A stretch of DNA of 5,453 nt from DATDMG01 sp036518955 (GTDB lineage Bacteria > Actinomycetota > Actinomycetes > Actinomycetales > Kineosporiaceae): NCBI GenBank assembly GCA_036518955.1, contig DATDMG010000088.1, positions 1-5,453 on the forward strand. Direction: 5' to 3'. The translations under genes and the position numbers were made by a program. Below the pieces are notes generated by a model that saw only the letters and a list, made by a program, of their open reading frames with translations, was not told where the DNA came from and ran no database searches. Within the stretch, counting starts at the first letter, position 1, and each line of letters opens with the position of its first letter. Below, in pieces: positions 1 through 5,333 of this stretch.

Positions 1-935
1 AGGTGCTCCACGACGCCCTCGGCCGCCTCGGCACCGACAACGCGCAGGGGGAGCTCTACCTGACCGACGTCCTCGCGGTCGCCCGCGGCGACGGCCTGCC
101 CGTCGTCGCGCTCACCACCCACGACGTCTGGCAGGTCGAGGGCGTGAACGACCGGGCCCAGCTCGCCGCGCTCGGGGCCGAGCTGAACCGGCGCTGCCTA
201 CGGACCTGGATGCGGGCCGGCGTGACCGTCGTCGACCCGGCGACCACCTGGGTCGACGTCGACGTCCAGCTGGAGCCGGACGTCACCCTGCTGCCCGGCA
301 CCCAGCTCCACGGTTCCTGTCGGGTCGCCGGGGGCGCCACGATCGGGCCGGACACCACACTCACCGACTGCGAGGTCGGGGGCGGAGCCAGCGTCGTCCG
401 GAGTCACGGCAGCGGGGCGGTGATCGGGGCCGGCGCCACGGTCGGGCCGTTCAGCTACCTCCGTCCGGGCACCCGCCTCGGGTCGGGGGGCAAGATCGGT
501 GCCTTCGTGGAGACCAAGAACGCCGAGATCGGCGACGGCTCCAAGGTGCCGCACCTGTCGTACGTCGGCGACGCCACGATCGGCGCCGGCACCAACATCG
601 GCGCCGCGACCGTCTTCGTGAACTACGACGGGCAGGCGAAGCACCGGACAACCGTCGGCGACCACGTCCGGGTGGGTAGTGACTCCATGCTCATAGCCCC
701 AGTTGCGTTGGGTGATGGTTCGTACACAGCTGCCGGTTCGATCATCACCCAGGACGTGCCGCCCGGGGCGTTGGCGGTGGCGCGTGGCCGGCAGCGCAAC
801 GTCGAGGGATGGGTGGCCCGCCGCCGCCCCGGCTCGCCGGCGGCCGAGGCCGCGGCGCGCGCCGCCCGTTCAGCGGGGGCCGGGTCGTCAGCGCCTCCAG
901 CCGGCGGTGCCGACGACGGCGGGGGGCAGAGATGA
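1..935 (+). CDS. glmU: Bifunctional GlmU, 3' part (N-acetylglucosamine-1-P uridyltransferase / glucosamine-1-P acetyltransferase)
   Basis: GlmU is the cytoplasmic enzyme that acetylates glucosamine-1-phosphate with acetyl-CoA and then couples the product to UTP, giving UDP-GlcNAc for peptidoglycan. The gene enters from the left edge; the frame is open from base 3, so no start is present and about 180 N-terminal residues are missing by comparison with E. coli GlmU. The visible 310 residues begin at the end of the uridyltransferase domain (NAQGELYLTD at 13-22; VEGVND at 45-50, whose Asn49 matches the Mg-binding Asn of the family). A left-handed beta-helix of hexapeptide repeats follows (about 86-262). 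Acetyltransferase residues known from E. coli are all present at a constant offset of 179: Arg154, Lys172, His184, Tyr187, Asn198, Asn207-Tyr208, Lys213, Ser226 and Arg261. Residues 272-310 are an Ala/Gly/Pro-rich, probably disordered tail, as in mycobacterial GlmU. The stop overlaps the prs start (ATGA). Confidence 0.97.
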   Translation, partial: VLHDALGRLGTDNAQGELYLTDVLAVARGDGLPVVALTTHDVWQVEGVNDRAQLAALGAELNRRCLRTWMRAGVTVVDPATTWVDVDVQLEPDVTLLPGTQLHGSCRVAGGATIGPDTTLTDCEVGGGASVVRSHGSGAVIGAGATVGPFSYLRPGTRLGSGGKIGAFVETKNAEIGDGSKVPHLSYVGDATIGAGTNIGAATVFVNYDGQAKHRTTVGDHVRVGSDSMLIAPVALGDGSYTAAGSIITQDVPPGALAVARGRQRNVEGWVARRRPGSPAAEAAARAARSAGAGSSAPPAGGADDGGGQR

Positions 936-1912
936 CCACCGGGATCACCTCGTCCAGCGAGAAGCGCCTGATCCTGGTGAGCGGCCGCGCTCACCCGGAG
1001 CTCGCGCAGGAGGTGGCCGAGGCCCTCGGCGTGGACCTGGTGCCGACGAGCGCGTACGACTTCGCCAACGGGGAGATCTACGTCCGCTTCGGTGAGAGCG
1101 TCCGTGGGTGCGACGCGTTCGTGATCCAGAGTCACTGTGCGCCGATCAACCAGTGGCTGATGGAACAGTTGCTGATGGTCGACGCACTGAAGCGCGCCTC
1201 GGCGAAGCGGATCACGGTGATTGCTCCCGCGTTCCCCTACGCCCGGCAGGACAAGAAGCACAAGGGCCGGGAACCCATCTCGGCGCGCCTCGTCGCCGAC
1301 CTCTTCCGGACCGCGGGTGCGGATCGGCTGATGGCGGTCGACCTGCACACGGCGCAGATCCAGGGCTTCTTCGACGGACCGGTCGACCACCTGTGGGCGA
1401 TGCCGGTGCTCGCCGAGTACGTCGCGAGCCGGGTGGACCGTACCCGGTTGACCGTCGTCAGCCCGGACGCCGGCCGGGTCAGGGTCGCCGACCTGTGGTC
1501 CGACAAGCTCGGTGCCCCCCTGGCGATCATTCACAAGCGCCGGGACCCGAGCGTGCCGAACCAGGTGAAGGTGCACGAGGTCGTCGGCCAGGTGCAGGGC
1601 CGCACCTGCCTGCTGGTCGACGACATGATCGACACCGCTGGGACGATCGTGCAGGCGGCGGAGGCGCTGCGCGACAACGGAGCCGGCGAGGTGATCGTGG
1701 CCTCCACGCACGCCATTCTCTCCGGTCCCGCGGTCGACCGGTTGAAGAACAGCCGGATCAGCGAGGTCATCGTGACCAACACGCTGCCGATTCCGCCCGA
1801 GCGCCGGTTCCCGCAGCTCACCCTGCTGTCGATCGCCCCACTCATCGCCCGGGCCATCATGGAGGTCTTCGACGACGGCTCCGTGACGAGCCTCTTCGAC
1901 GGCAACGTCTGA
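932..1912 (+). CDS. prs: Ribose-phosphate pyrophosphokinase (PRPP synthetase, class I)
   Basis: Prs transfers pyrophosphate from ATP to ribose-5-phosphate, making PRPP for purine, pyrimidine, histidine, tryptophan and NAD synthesis; in actinobacteria PRPP also feeds the decaprenyl-phosphate arabinose route where that exists. The 326-residue product is of normal family length. Visible motifs in order are FANGEIYVR (44-52, ATP side), PYARQDKKHKGREPISARL (102-120, the flexible ATP/ribose-5-P region), DLHTAQIQGFFD (137-148, with His139 at the catalytic His position), SPDAGRVR (177-184), the catalytic-loop KRR (202-204), and the PRPP-binding loop LLVDDMIDTAGTI (227-239). The ATG at 932 is chosen because it overlaps the glmU stop as ATGA and follows a G-rich stretch at 921-926; it also gives the expected N-terminus. 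The frame is open further upstream to 809, but that stretch lies inside glmU. Overlap with glmU implies translational coupling. Confidence 0.97.
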   Translation: MTTGITSSSEKRLILVSGRAHPELAQEVAEALGVDLVPTSAYDFANGEIYVRFGESVRGCDAFVIQSHCAPINQWLMEQLLMVDALKRASAKRITVIAPAFPYARQDKKHKGREPISARLVADLFRTAGADRLMAVDLHTAQIQGFFDGPVDHLWAMPVLAEYVASRVDRTRLTVVSPDAGRVRVADLWSDKLGAPLAIIHKRRDPSVPNQVKVHEVVGQVQGRTCLLVDDMIDTAGTIVQAAEALRDNGAGEVIVASTHAILSGPAVDRLKNSRISEVIVTNTLPIPPERRFPQLTLLSIAPLIARAIMEVFDDGSVTSLFDGNV

Positions 1913-1957
1913 ATCACACCCCGCGTCCCGCCGCACCATGGTGTGGCCATGCACGAT

Positions 1958-2078
1958 AGTCGTGATCATGCCCTTTCGGGGGCATCTGGTCCGGGGGCGA
2001 TCCCGCAGGCGCTGTGGACCCGGGGCTGCGCGATCACAGCGGCCGCGATGATCACGCCGCCCGCGCATGATCACGACT
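1958..2078. repeat. Perfect 14-bp inverted repeat enclosing 93 bp, with three copies of ATGATCACG
   Basis: The left arm AGTCGTGATCATGC (1958-1971) is the exact reverse complement of the right arm GCATGATCACGACT (2065-2078). A further copy of the shared 9-mer ATGATCACG lies at 2048-2056, 19 bp before the right-arm copy at 2067-2075; the left-arm copy is inverted at 1961-1969. A related CGATCAC occurs at 2031-2037. A 7-bp stem CGCTGTG/CACAGCG (2010-2016 / 2035-2041) is nested inside. Each 9-mer contains the palindrome TGATCA, as a dimeric regulator's half-site or a dispersed palindromic element would. What is seen is the repeat itself; operator array, small palindromic repeat element or structured RNA are all inferences. 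No clear target duplication flanks it. Confidence 0.7.
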
Positions 2079-2093
2079 GGGGCGGGGTAGGAT
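2065..2093 (+). promoter_or_regulatory. Candidate promoter for rplY-pth
   Basis: TAGGAT at 2088-2093 fits the actinobacterial housekeeping -10 pattern TANNNT. With a 17-bp spacer the -35 hexamer would be GCATGA (2065-2070), which is not close to TTGACA, so the match rests on the -10 alone. That -35 and spacer region is occupied by the right arm of the inverted repeat, so a protein binding there could repress or activate. Transcription would start near 2100, giving a leader of about 180 nt. Overlapping GGGTAG (2085-2090) resembles a stress-sigma -10 of the SigB/SigF type, but no GTTT element lies at the right distance. Confidence 0.4.
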
Positions 2094-2155
2094 GGTCCGG
2101 TTGCCTCGGCGAGGGTGACCGCTCCAGCGGCGCCGTGATCGACGCGGTGCGCGGT

Positions 2156-2178
2156 TGGCGCGCCCCGTCGGGCGCCCA
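2156..2178 (+). promoter_or_regulatory. GC-rich stem-loop in the rplY leader
   Basis: GCGCCC (2160-2165) pairs perfectly with GGGCGC (2170-2175) across a four-base loop CGTC. After one bulged C (2159), TGG (2156-2158) pairs with CCA (2176-2178), giving nine base pairs in all. It sits about 100 nt before the rplY start and has no T tract after it, so it is not a standard terminator. A leader-RNA regulatory role is possible; chance pairing in GC-rich DNA is also possible. Confidence 0.4.
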
Positions 2179-2222
2179 CCGAGCACCATCCGTCGAGCAC
2201 CATGAGTACCGGGTGACCGCCC

Positions 2223-2238
2223 CGGGCCGCCCGGCCCG
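2223..2238 (+). promoter_or_regulatory. Second GC-only stem-loop in the rplY leader
   Basis: CGGGCC (2223-2228) and GGCCCG (2233-2238) form a six-base-pair stem with loop GCCC. It ends 28 bases before the rplY ribosome-binding site. An alternative register (CCGGG/CCCGG, 2222-2234) is also possible. No T tract follows. Function is unknown; such stems are common by chance in this base composition. Confidence 0.3.
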
Positions 2239-2266
2239 ATCGTCCGGCGTCCCGCCGTCCGTCGTC

Positions 2267-2274
2267 GAGGAGAG
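2267..2274 (+). promoter_or_regulatory. Ribosome-binding site that fixes the rplY start
   Basis: GAGGAGAG lies seven bases before the GTG at 2282. The reading frame is open for more than 300 bases upstream, so this site, together with the L25-like N-terminus that follows, decides the start. Confidence 0.8.
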
Positions 2275-2281
2275 AACAGAA

Positions 2282-2872
2282 GTGTCCGAGGTCAAGCTGT
2301 CCGCCGTCATCCGCACGGAGTTCGGCAAGGGAGCCGCACGGCGGCTGCGCCGCGCCCACCAGGTGCCAGCCGTGATCTACGGTCACGGTACGGCCCCGGT
2401 GCACGTGGCGCTCCCGGGCCACGAGACCATGCTCGCGTTGAAGCAGCACAATGCGCTGCTGAACCTCGAGATCGACGGCAAGACCGCTCTCACCCTGCCC
2501 AAGGCCGTGCAGCGCGACCCGATCAAGGGCTTCATCGAGCACGTGGACCTGCTGATCGTCCGGCGCGGCGAGCGGGTGACCGTCGACGTGTCGTTGCACG
2601 TGACCGGCGACGCCGCCCCTGGGACGCTGGTGAACGCCCACCTCACCGCACTCGCGGTGGAGGTGGAGGCGACCCAGATCCCCGGTCAGATCGAGGTCAG
2701 CGTCGCGGGTGCCGAGGCGGGCGTGCTGATCCACGCGGGCGAGATCACTCTGCCTGCTGGGGCGACCCTGGTCACGGATCCCGAGGCGATCGCCGTCCAG
2801 GTGTCCGGTGACACCGGTGACCTGACCGGTGGCGCCGAGGGCGAGGCGTCCGAGGCGGCGGCCGAGGCGTGA
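2282..2872 (+). CDS. rplY: 50S ribosomal protein L25 (general stress protein CTC type)
   Basis: L25 binds the loop E region of 5S rRNA in the large ribosomal subunit. The long, two-domain form seen here is the CTC/TL5 type, known in Bacillus as a general stress protein. The product has 196 residues, against about 95 for the single-domain E. coli protein. The N-terminal 5S-binding domain covers about 1-92, with FGKGAARRLRR (14-24), VPAVIYG (28-34) and RDPIKGFIEHVDLL (78-91). The C-terminal beta domain follows (about 98-177), then a short acidic Gly/Ala/Glu tail (178-196). The start is GTG with a good ribosome site seven bases upstream; longer upstream readings lack any L25 similarity. The stop overlaps the pth start as GTGA, so the two are probably co-transcribed and coupled. 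A long leader with paired elements precedes the gene and could regulate it. Confidence 0.95.
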   Translation: MSEVKLSAVIRTEFGKGAARRLRRAHQVPAVIYGHGTAPVHVALPGHETMLALKQHNALLNLEIDGKTALTLPKAVQRDPIKGFIEHVDLLIVRRGERVTVDVSLHVTGDAAPGTLVNAHLTALAVEVEATQIPGQIEVSVAGAEAGVLIHAGEITLPAGATLVTDPEAIAVQVSGDTGDLTGGAEGEASEAAAEA

Positions 2873-3516
2873 GCGGCGCCGCCGGCACCGCGGGGGAGGG
2901 CGGCGCCGCGGACGACAGTCCCTGGTTGATCGTCGGCCTGGGCAACCCCGGTCCGGCCTATGCCGGCAACCGGCACAACGTCGGGGCGATGGCGCTGGAC
3001 GTCCTCGCCGTGGATCTGGGGTTGCGGTTCGGTCGGCACAAGACCCGGGCCGACGTCGCGCAGGGGCGACTGCCGATGTCCGGTGGCCGACCGGGCGGGC
3101 GGCTCGTGCTGGCCAAGCCCACGTCGTACATGAACGAGTCGGGCGGTCCGGTGAGCGGTCTGGTCCGGTTCTACCGGGTGCCGGTGGAGCGGCTGCTCGT
3201 CGTTCACGACGAGCTCGACATCCCGTTCGGCGACCTGCGCCTCAAACGGGGTGGCGGCGAGGGCGGCCACAACGGGCTTCGGTCGGTGACGGCGTCGCTC
3301 GGCAGTCGTGACTACTGCCGGCTGCGGTTCGGCATCGGCCGCCCGCCCGGCCGGATGGATCCGGCCGACTACGTGCTGCGCGACTTCTCCGGCAGCGAAC
3401 GCAAGGACCTCGAGGTGCTGCTCGCCGAGGTGGCCGCCGCCGTCCGGGACGTCGCCGCGCTGGGTTGGGAGCGCGCCCAGGCGGCGGTGAACGCGACTGG
3501 CGCCGCCGGCCGGTGA
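2869..3516 (+). CDS. pth: Peptidyl-tRNA hydrolase (bacterial Pth family)
   Basis: Pth cleaves the ester bond of peptidyl-tRNAs that drop off the ribosome, recycling tRNA; it is usually essential. The product has 215 residues, slightly longer than the usual 190 or so. Key residues are all visible: Asn26 and Tyr31 in the GLGNPGPAY segment, catalytic His36 in RHNVG, Asn89 in SYMNESG, Asp114 in HDELD (which orients the catalytic His), and Asn135 in GGHNGLR. GIGRPPGRMDPADYVL (155-170) is the usual C-terminal helix lead-in. The start is the GTG that overlaps the rplY stop (GTGA). It gives a 16-residue Gly/Ala-rich extension before the fold relative to E. coli. No better in-frame start lies nearer the conserved WLIVGLGNPG, other than a TTG inside it, so the overlapping GTG is preferred. 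Translation is probably coupled to rplY, since no well-spaced Shine-Dalgarno is present. Confidence 0.96.
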   Translation: MSGAAGTAGEGGAADDSPWLIVGLGNPGPAYAGNRHNVGAMALDVLAVDLGLRFGRHKTRADVAQGRLPMSGGRPGGRLVLAKPTSYMNESGGPVSGLVRFYRVPVERLLVVHDELDIPFGDLRLKRGGGEGGHNGLRSVTASLGSRDYCRLRFGIGRPPGRMDPADYVLRDFSGSERKDLEVLLAEVAAAVRDVAALGWERAQAAVNATGAAGR

Positions 3517-3544
3517 CGGGCGGTCGGGACGGGTGCGATCCGGC

Positions 3545-3581
3545 TTGTCATACTGTTGCTCCCCATCCTCGAGCGGAGGAG
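3545..3581 (+). promoter_or_regulatory. cysQ upstream region: possible promoter and strong Shine-Dalgarno in a small hairpin
   Basis: GGAGGAG (3575-3581) lies four bases before the cysQ ATG and is among the best ribosome sites in the window. TCCTC (3566-3570) can pair with GAGGA (3576-3580) over a five-base loop, which would cover it. Upstream, TACTGT (3551-3556) fits TANNNT as a -10, and this 69-base gap is locally AT-richer than its surroundings. No TTGACA-like -35 is present at the right spacing. A separate promoter for the sulfur genes is therefore plausible but unproven. Confidence 0.35.
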
Positions 3582-3585
3582 ACCC

Positions 3586-4341
3586 ATGACGGCGAACCCT
3601 GACGCCGCGCTCGCGCATGCACTCGCCGGCGAGGCCGGCGAGCTGCTGACCGCGCTGCGCCGCGACCCGCCCACCGGGCGGTCGTTGCGGGACGCCGCGG
3701 ACGCCGCCGCCCACGAGTTCCTCGCCGGACGCCTGGCCGCCGAGCGGCCGGACGACGTCGTGCTGAGCGAGGAGGCGCCCGACCCGCGGCGGCGGCTGGG
3801 CGCGCGCCGGGTCTGGATCGTCGACCCGCTGGACGGCACCCGCGAGTTCGGTGAGCTGGACCGCACCGACTGGGCCGTGCACGTGGCCCTGTGGGAGCAG
3901 GGCGAGCTGACCGCGGGCGCGGTCGCGCTGCCCGCCCAGGGCGTGACGCTGAGCACCGCCGAGCCGGTGACCCGCCAGGCGCCGGTGCCAGCCCGGCCCC
4001 GGTTCGTGGTCAGCCGCACCCGGCCGCCCGCGCTGTCCGCCGCGCTGGCCGGGCAGCTGGGCGCCGACCTGGTCCCGCTGGGCTCGGCCGGGGCCAAGGC
4101 CGCCGCGGTGATCCGCGGCGAGGCGGACGCCTACGTGCACAGCGGCGGTCAGTACGAGTGGGACTCGGCCGCGCCGGTCGCGGTCGCGCGGGCCGCCGGG
4201 CTGCACACGTCGCGGATCGACGGCTCCCCGCTCGCCTACAATCAGGCCCACCCCTCGCTGCCGGATATCCTCATCTGCGAGGTGTCACTTGCCCGCCCGC
4301 TGCTCGCGGCCATCGCCGCGGCCCAGGCGAGCCCGGGCTGA
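3586..4341 (+). CDS. cysQ: 3'(2'),5'-bisphosphate nucleotidase CysQ (PAP phosphatase, inositol monophosphatase superfamily)
   Basis: CysQ dephosphorylates 3'-phosphoadenosine 5'-phosphate (PAP) to AMP, and in mycobacteria also PAPS, preventing PAP build-up and tuning sulfate assimilation. The product has 251 residues. The Mg-dependent, Li-sensitive phosphatase signature is complete: SEE (61-63), WIVDPLDGT (77-85, metal ligands Asp80 and Asp83), GSAGAKA (166-172) and YEWDSAAPVAVARAAG (190-205, with Asp193). SRIDGSPLAYNQ (209-220) is the substrate-side segment typical of mycobacterial CysQ. Inositol monophosphatase, histidinol phosphatase and fructose bisphosphatase belong to the same superfamily; the CysQ-type C-terminal motif and the cysD/cysN neighbours favour PAP. 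The ATG at 3586 is chosen for its strong Shine-Dalgarno. cysD follows after 77 bases, so co-transcription is likely. Confidence 0.92.
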   Translation: MTANPDAALAHALAGEAGELLTALRRDPPTGRSLRDAADAAAHEFLAGRLAAERPDDVVLSEEAPDPRRRLGARRVWIVDPLDGTREFGELDRTDWAVHVALWEQGELTAGAVALPAQGVTLSTAEPVTRQAPVPARPRFVVSRTRPPALSAALAGQLGADLVPLGSAGAKAAAVIRGEADAYVHSGGQYEWDSAAPVAVARAAGLHTSRIDGSPLAYNQAHPSLPDILICEVSLARPLLAAIAAAQASPG

Positions 4342-4357
4342 CGCCCGCCCGCGGCCT

Positions 4358-4373
4358 GGCGCTGGTCAGCGCC
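4358..4373 (+). other. Perfect inverted repeat between cysQ and cysD
   Basis: GGCGCTG (4358-4364) and CAGCGCC (4367-4373) are exact reverse complements separated by two bases; as RNA this gives a six-base-pair stem with a GGTC loop. It lies in the 77-base cysQ-cysD gap, 45 bases before the cysD start, with no T tract. It could attenuate or stabilise the message between the two genes, bind a regulator, or be chance. Confidence 0.35.
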
Positions 4374-4418
4374 GCCGCCCCGAGCACGACCTGTTCCCGC
4401 CCACCGGATGAGGTGCTG

Positions 4419-5333
4419 ATGGCCACCACGCGCTCCGACTACCTGCTCTCGCAGCTCGACGTGCTGGAAGCAGAGGGCATCCACATAATCCGTGAGGTGG
4501 CCGCCGAGTTCGAGCGGCCGGTGCTGCTGTTCTCCGGCGGCAAGGACTCGATCGTCATGCTCGCGCTGGCCGAGCGGGCGTTCGCGCCCGCGCGGATCCC
4601 GTTCCCGGTGATGCACGTGGACACCGGGCACAACTTCCGCGAGGTGCTGCACTTCCGGGACCAGCGGGTGGACGAGCTCGGCGTCCGGCTCGTCGTCGCG
4701 AGCGTGGAGGACTCGATCTCCAAGGGCCGTGTCCGGGAGCGGCCGGACGGCATCCGCAACCCGCTTCAGACCGTGACGCTGCTGGACGCGATCCAGGAGC
4801 ACCAGTTCGACGCCGTCTTCGGTGGTGCCCGCCGGGACGAGGAGAAGGCCCGGGCCAAGGAGCGGGTGTTCTCCTTCCGCGACGAGTTCGGCCAGTGGGA
4901 CCCGAAGAACCAGCGCCCGGAGCTGTGGGACCTCTACAACGGGCGGATCCACCTCGGTGAGTCGATCCGGATCTTCCCGCTGTCGAACTGGACCGAGCTC
5001 GACATCTGGCAGTACATCGCCGCCGAGGAGATCGCGATCCCGCCGCTGTACCTCGCGCAGGAGCGCGACGTCGTCGAGCGCCAGGGCATGCTCTACGCGG
5101 TCAACGAGTTCGTCCGCCCCCGCGAGGGCGAGCAGGTGTTCCGCGAGACCGTCCGCTACCGCACGGTCGGCGACGCGAACCTGACCGCCGCGGTCCGCTC
5201 GCGCGCGACGACGGTCGAGGAGGTCATCGCCGAGATCGCGGTGACCCGCATGACCGAGCGCGGCGCCACCCGCGGCGACGACAAGGTCAGCGACGCCGCC
5301 ATGGAGGACCGGAAGAAGGAGGGCTACTTCTGA
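4419..5333 (+). CDS. cysD: Sulfate adenylyltransferase subunit 2 (ATP sulfurylase small subunit)
   Basis: CysD is the catalytic subunit of the GTP-driven ATP sulfurylase: ATP plus sulfate gives adenosine 5'-phosphosulfate (APS) and pyrophosphate. It works in a complex with the GTPase CysN. The product has 304 residues, close to the 302 of E. coli. It shows the PP-loop ATP-binding motif SGGKDS (39-44), HVDTGHNFRE (66-75), GGARRDEEKARAKER (135-149), PLSNWTELDIWQYI (187-200), RYRTVGD (246-252) and the characteristic C-terminus with RGATRGDDK (281-289) and AMEDRKKEGYF (294-304). The ATG at 4419 is chosen because GAGG (4410-4413) sits five bases before it. An in-frame GTG at 4413 overlaps that site and is less likely. 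The frame is open much further upstream through cysQ, with no meaning. The stop overlaps the cysN ATG by one base (TGATG). Confidence 0.97.
   Translation: MATTRSDYLLSQLDVLEAEGIHIIREVAAEFERPVLLFSGGKDSIVMLALAERAFAPARIPFPVMHVDTGHNFREVLHFRDQRVDELGVRLVVASVEDSISKGRVRERPDGIRNPLQTVTLLDAIQEHQFDAVFGGARRDEEKARAKERVFSFRDEFGQWDPKNQRPELWDLYNGRIHLGESIRIFPLSNWTELDIWQYIAAEEIAIPPLYLAQERDVVERQGMLYAVNEFVRPREGEQVFRETVRYRTVGDANLTAAVRSRATTVEEVIAEIAVTRMTERGATRGDDKVSDAAMEDRKKEGYF

Larger units (their letters stand above)
1913..2281. other. Gene-free prs-rplY intergenic region (369 bp)
   Basis: This is the only gap over 300 bases in the window. The rplY frame stays open back to 1943, but that stretch has no protein-like character and no ribosome site, whereas a strong one precedes the GTG at 2282. 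I see no tRNA-like cloverleaf and no convincing protein gene. It holds, in order: a weak CATGG/CCATG hairpin (1937-1951) just after prs; a 6-bp ATGCCC/GGGCAT hairpin (1968-1985); a long inverted-repeat structure (1958-2078); a TAGGAT box (2088-2093); and a G+C-rich rplY leader with two stem-loops and short direct repeats. None of the hairpins is followed by a T tract, so no classical intrinsic terminator is evident after prs. As I recall, M. tuberculosis carries the lipoprotein gene lpqT between prsA and rplY; nothing like it is present here. Confidence 0.75.

Noticed and set aside
1937..1985. Intrinsic terminator after prs (CATGG/CCATG and ATGCCC/GGGCAT hairpins)
   Set aside because: The stems are only 5 to 6 bp and neither is followed by a T-rich tract, so I cannot support a terminator call.
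1938..2051. Small open frame of 37 codons after prs, starting ATG at 1938
   Set aside because: There is no Shine-Dalgarno upstream, the product is Arg-rich and featureless, and it overlaps the inverted-repeat region.
1958..2078. Insertion sequence or MITE bounded by the 14-bp inverted repeats
   Set aside because: There is no transposase remnant and no visible target duplication. A miniature element remains possible but is not supported without genome-wide copies.
2202..2216. Tiny upstream frame ATG AGT ACC GGG TGA in the rplY leader
   Set aside because: Four codons with no convincing ribosome site; likely chance, though it overlaps one direct repeat.
1943..2281. N-terminal extension of L25 by 113 codons back to 1943
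   Set aside because: The extension has no L25-like sequence, and a strong ribosome site just before the GTG at 2282 fixes the normal start.
1913..2281. tRNA gene in the prs-rplY gap
   Set aside because: I looked for a TTCGA-type T-loop, an anticodon stem and a cloverleaf pattern and found none.
623..2734. Very long minus-strand open frame (703 codons)
   Set aside because: It runs antisense through glmU, prs, the gap and rplY. Its product is Arg/Gly/Asp/His-rich without any family motif. Such frames are expected opposite GC-rich codons.
2686..4251. Minus-strand open frame of 521 codons opposite rplY, pth and cysQ
   Set aside because: It is antisense to three well-supported genes and has no recognisable motif or ribosome site; it is a codon-bias shadow.
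4330..4347. Palindrome AGCCCGGGCT and CGGGC/GCCCG stem at the end of cysQ
   Set aside because: Short GC palindromes like this are frequent in such DNA, and no T tract follows.
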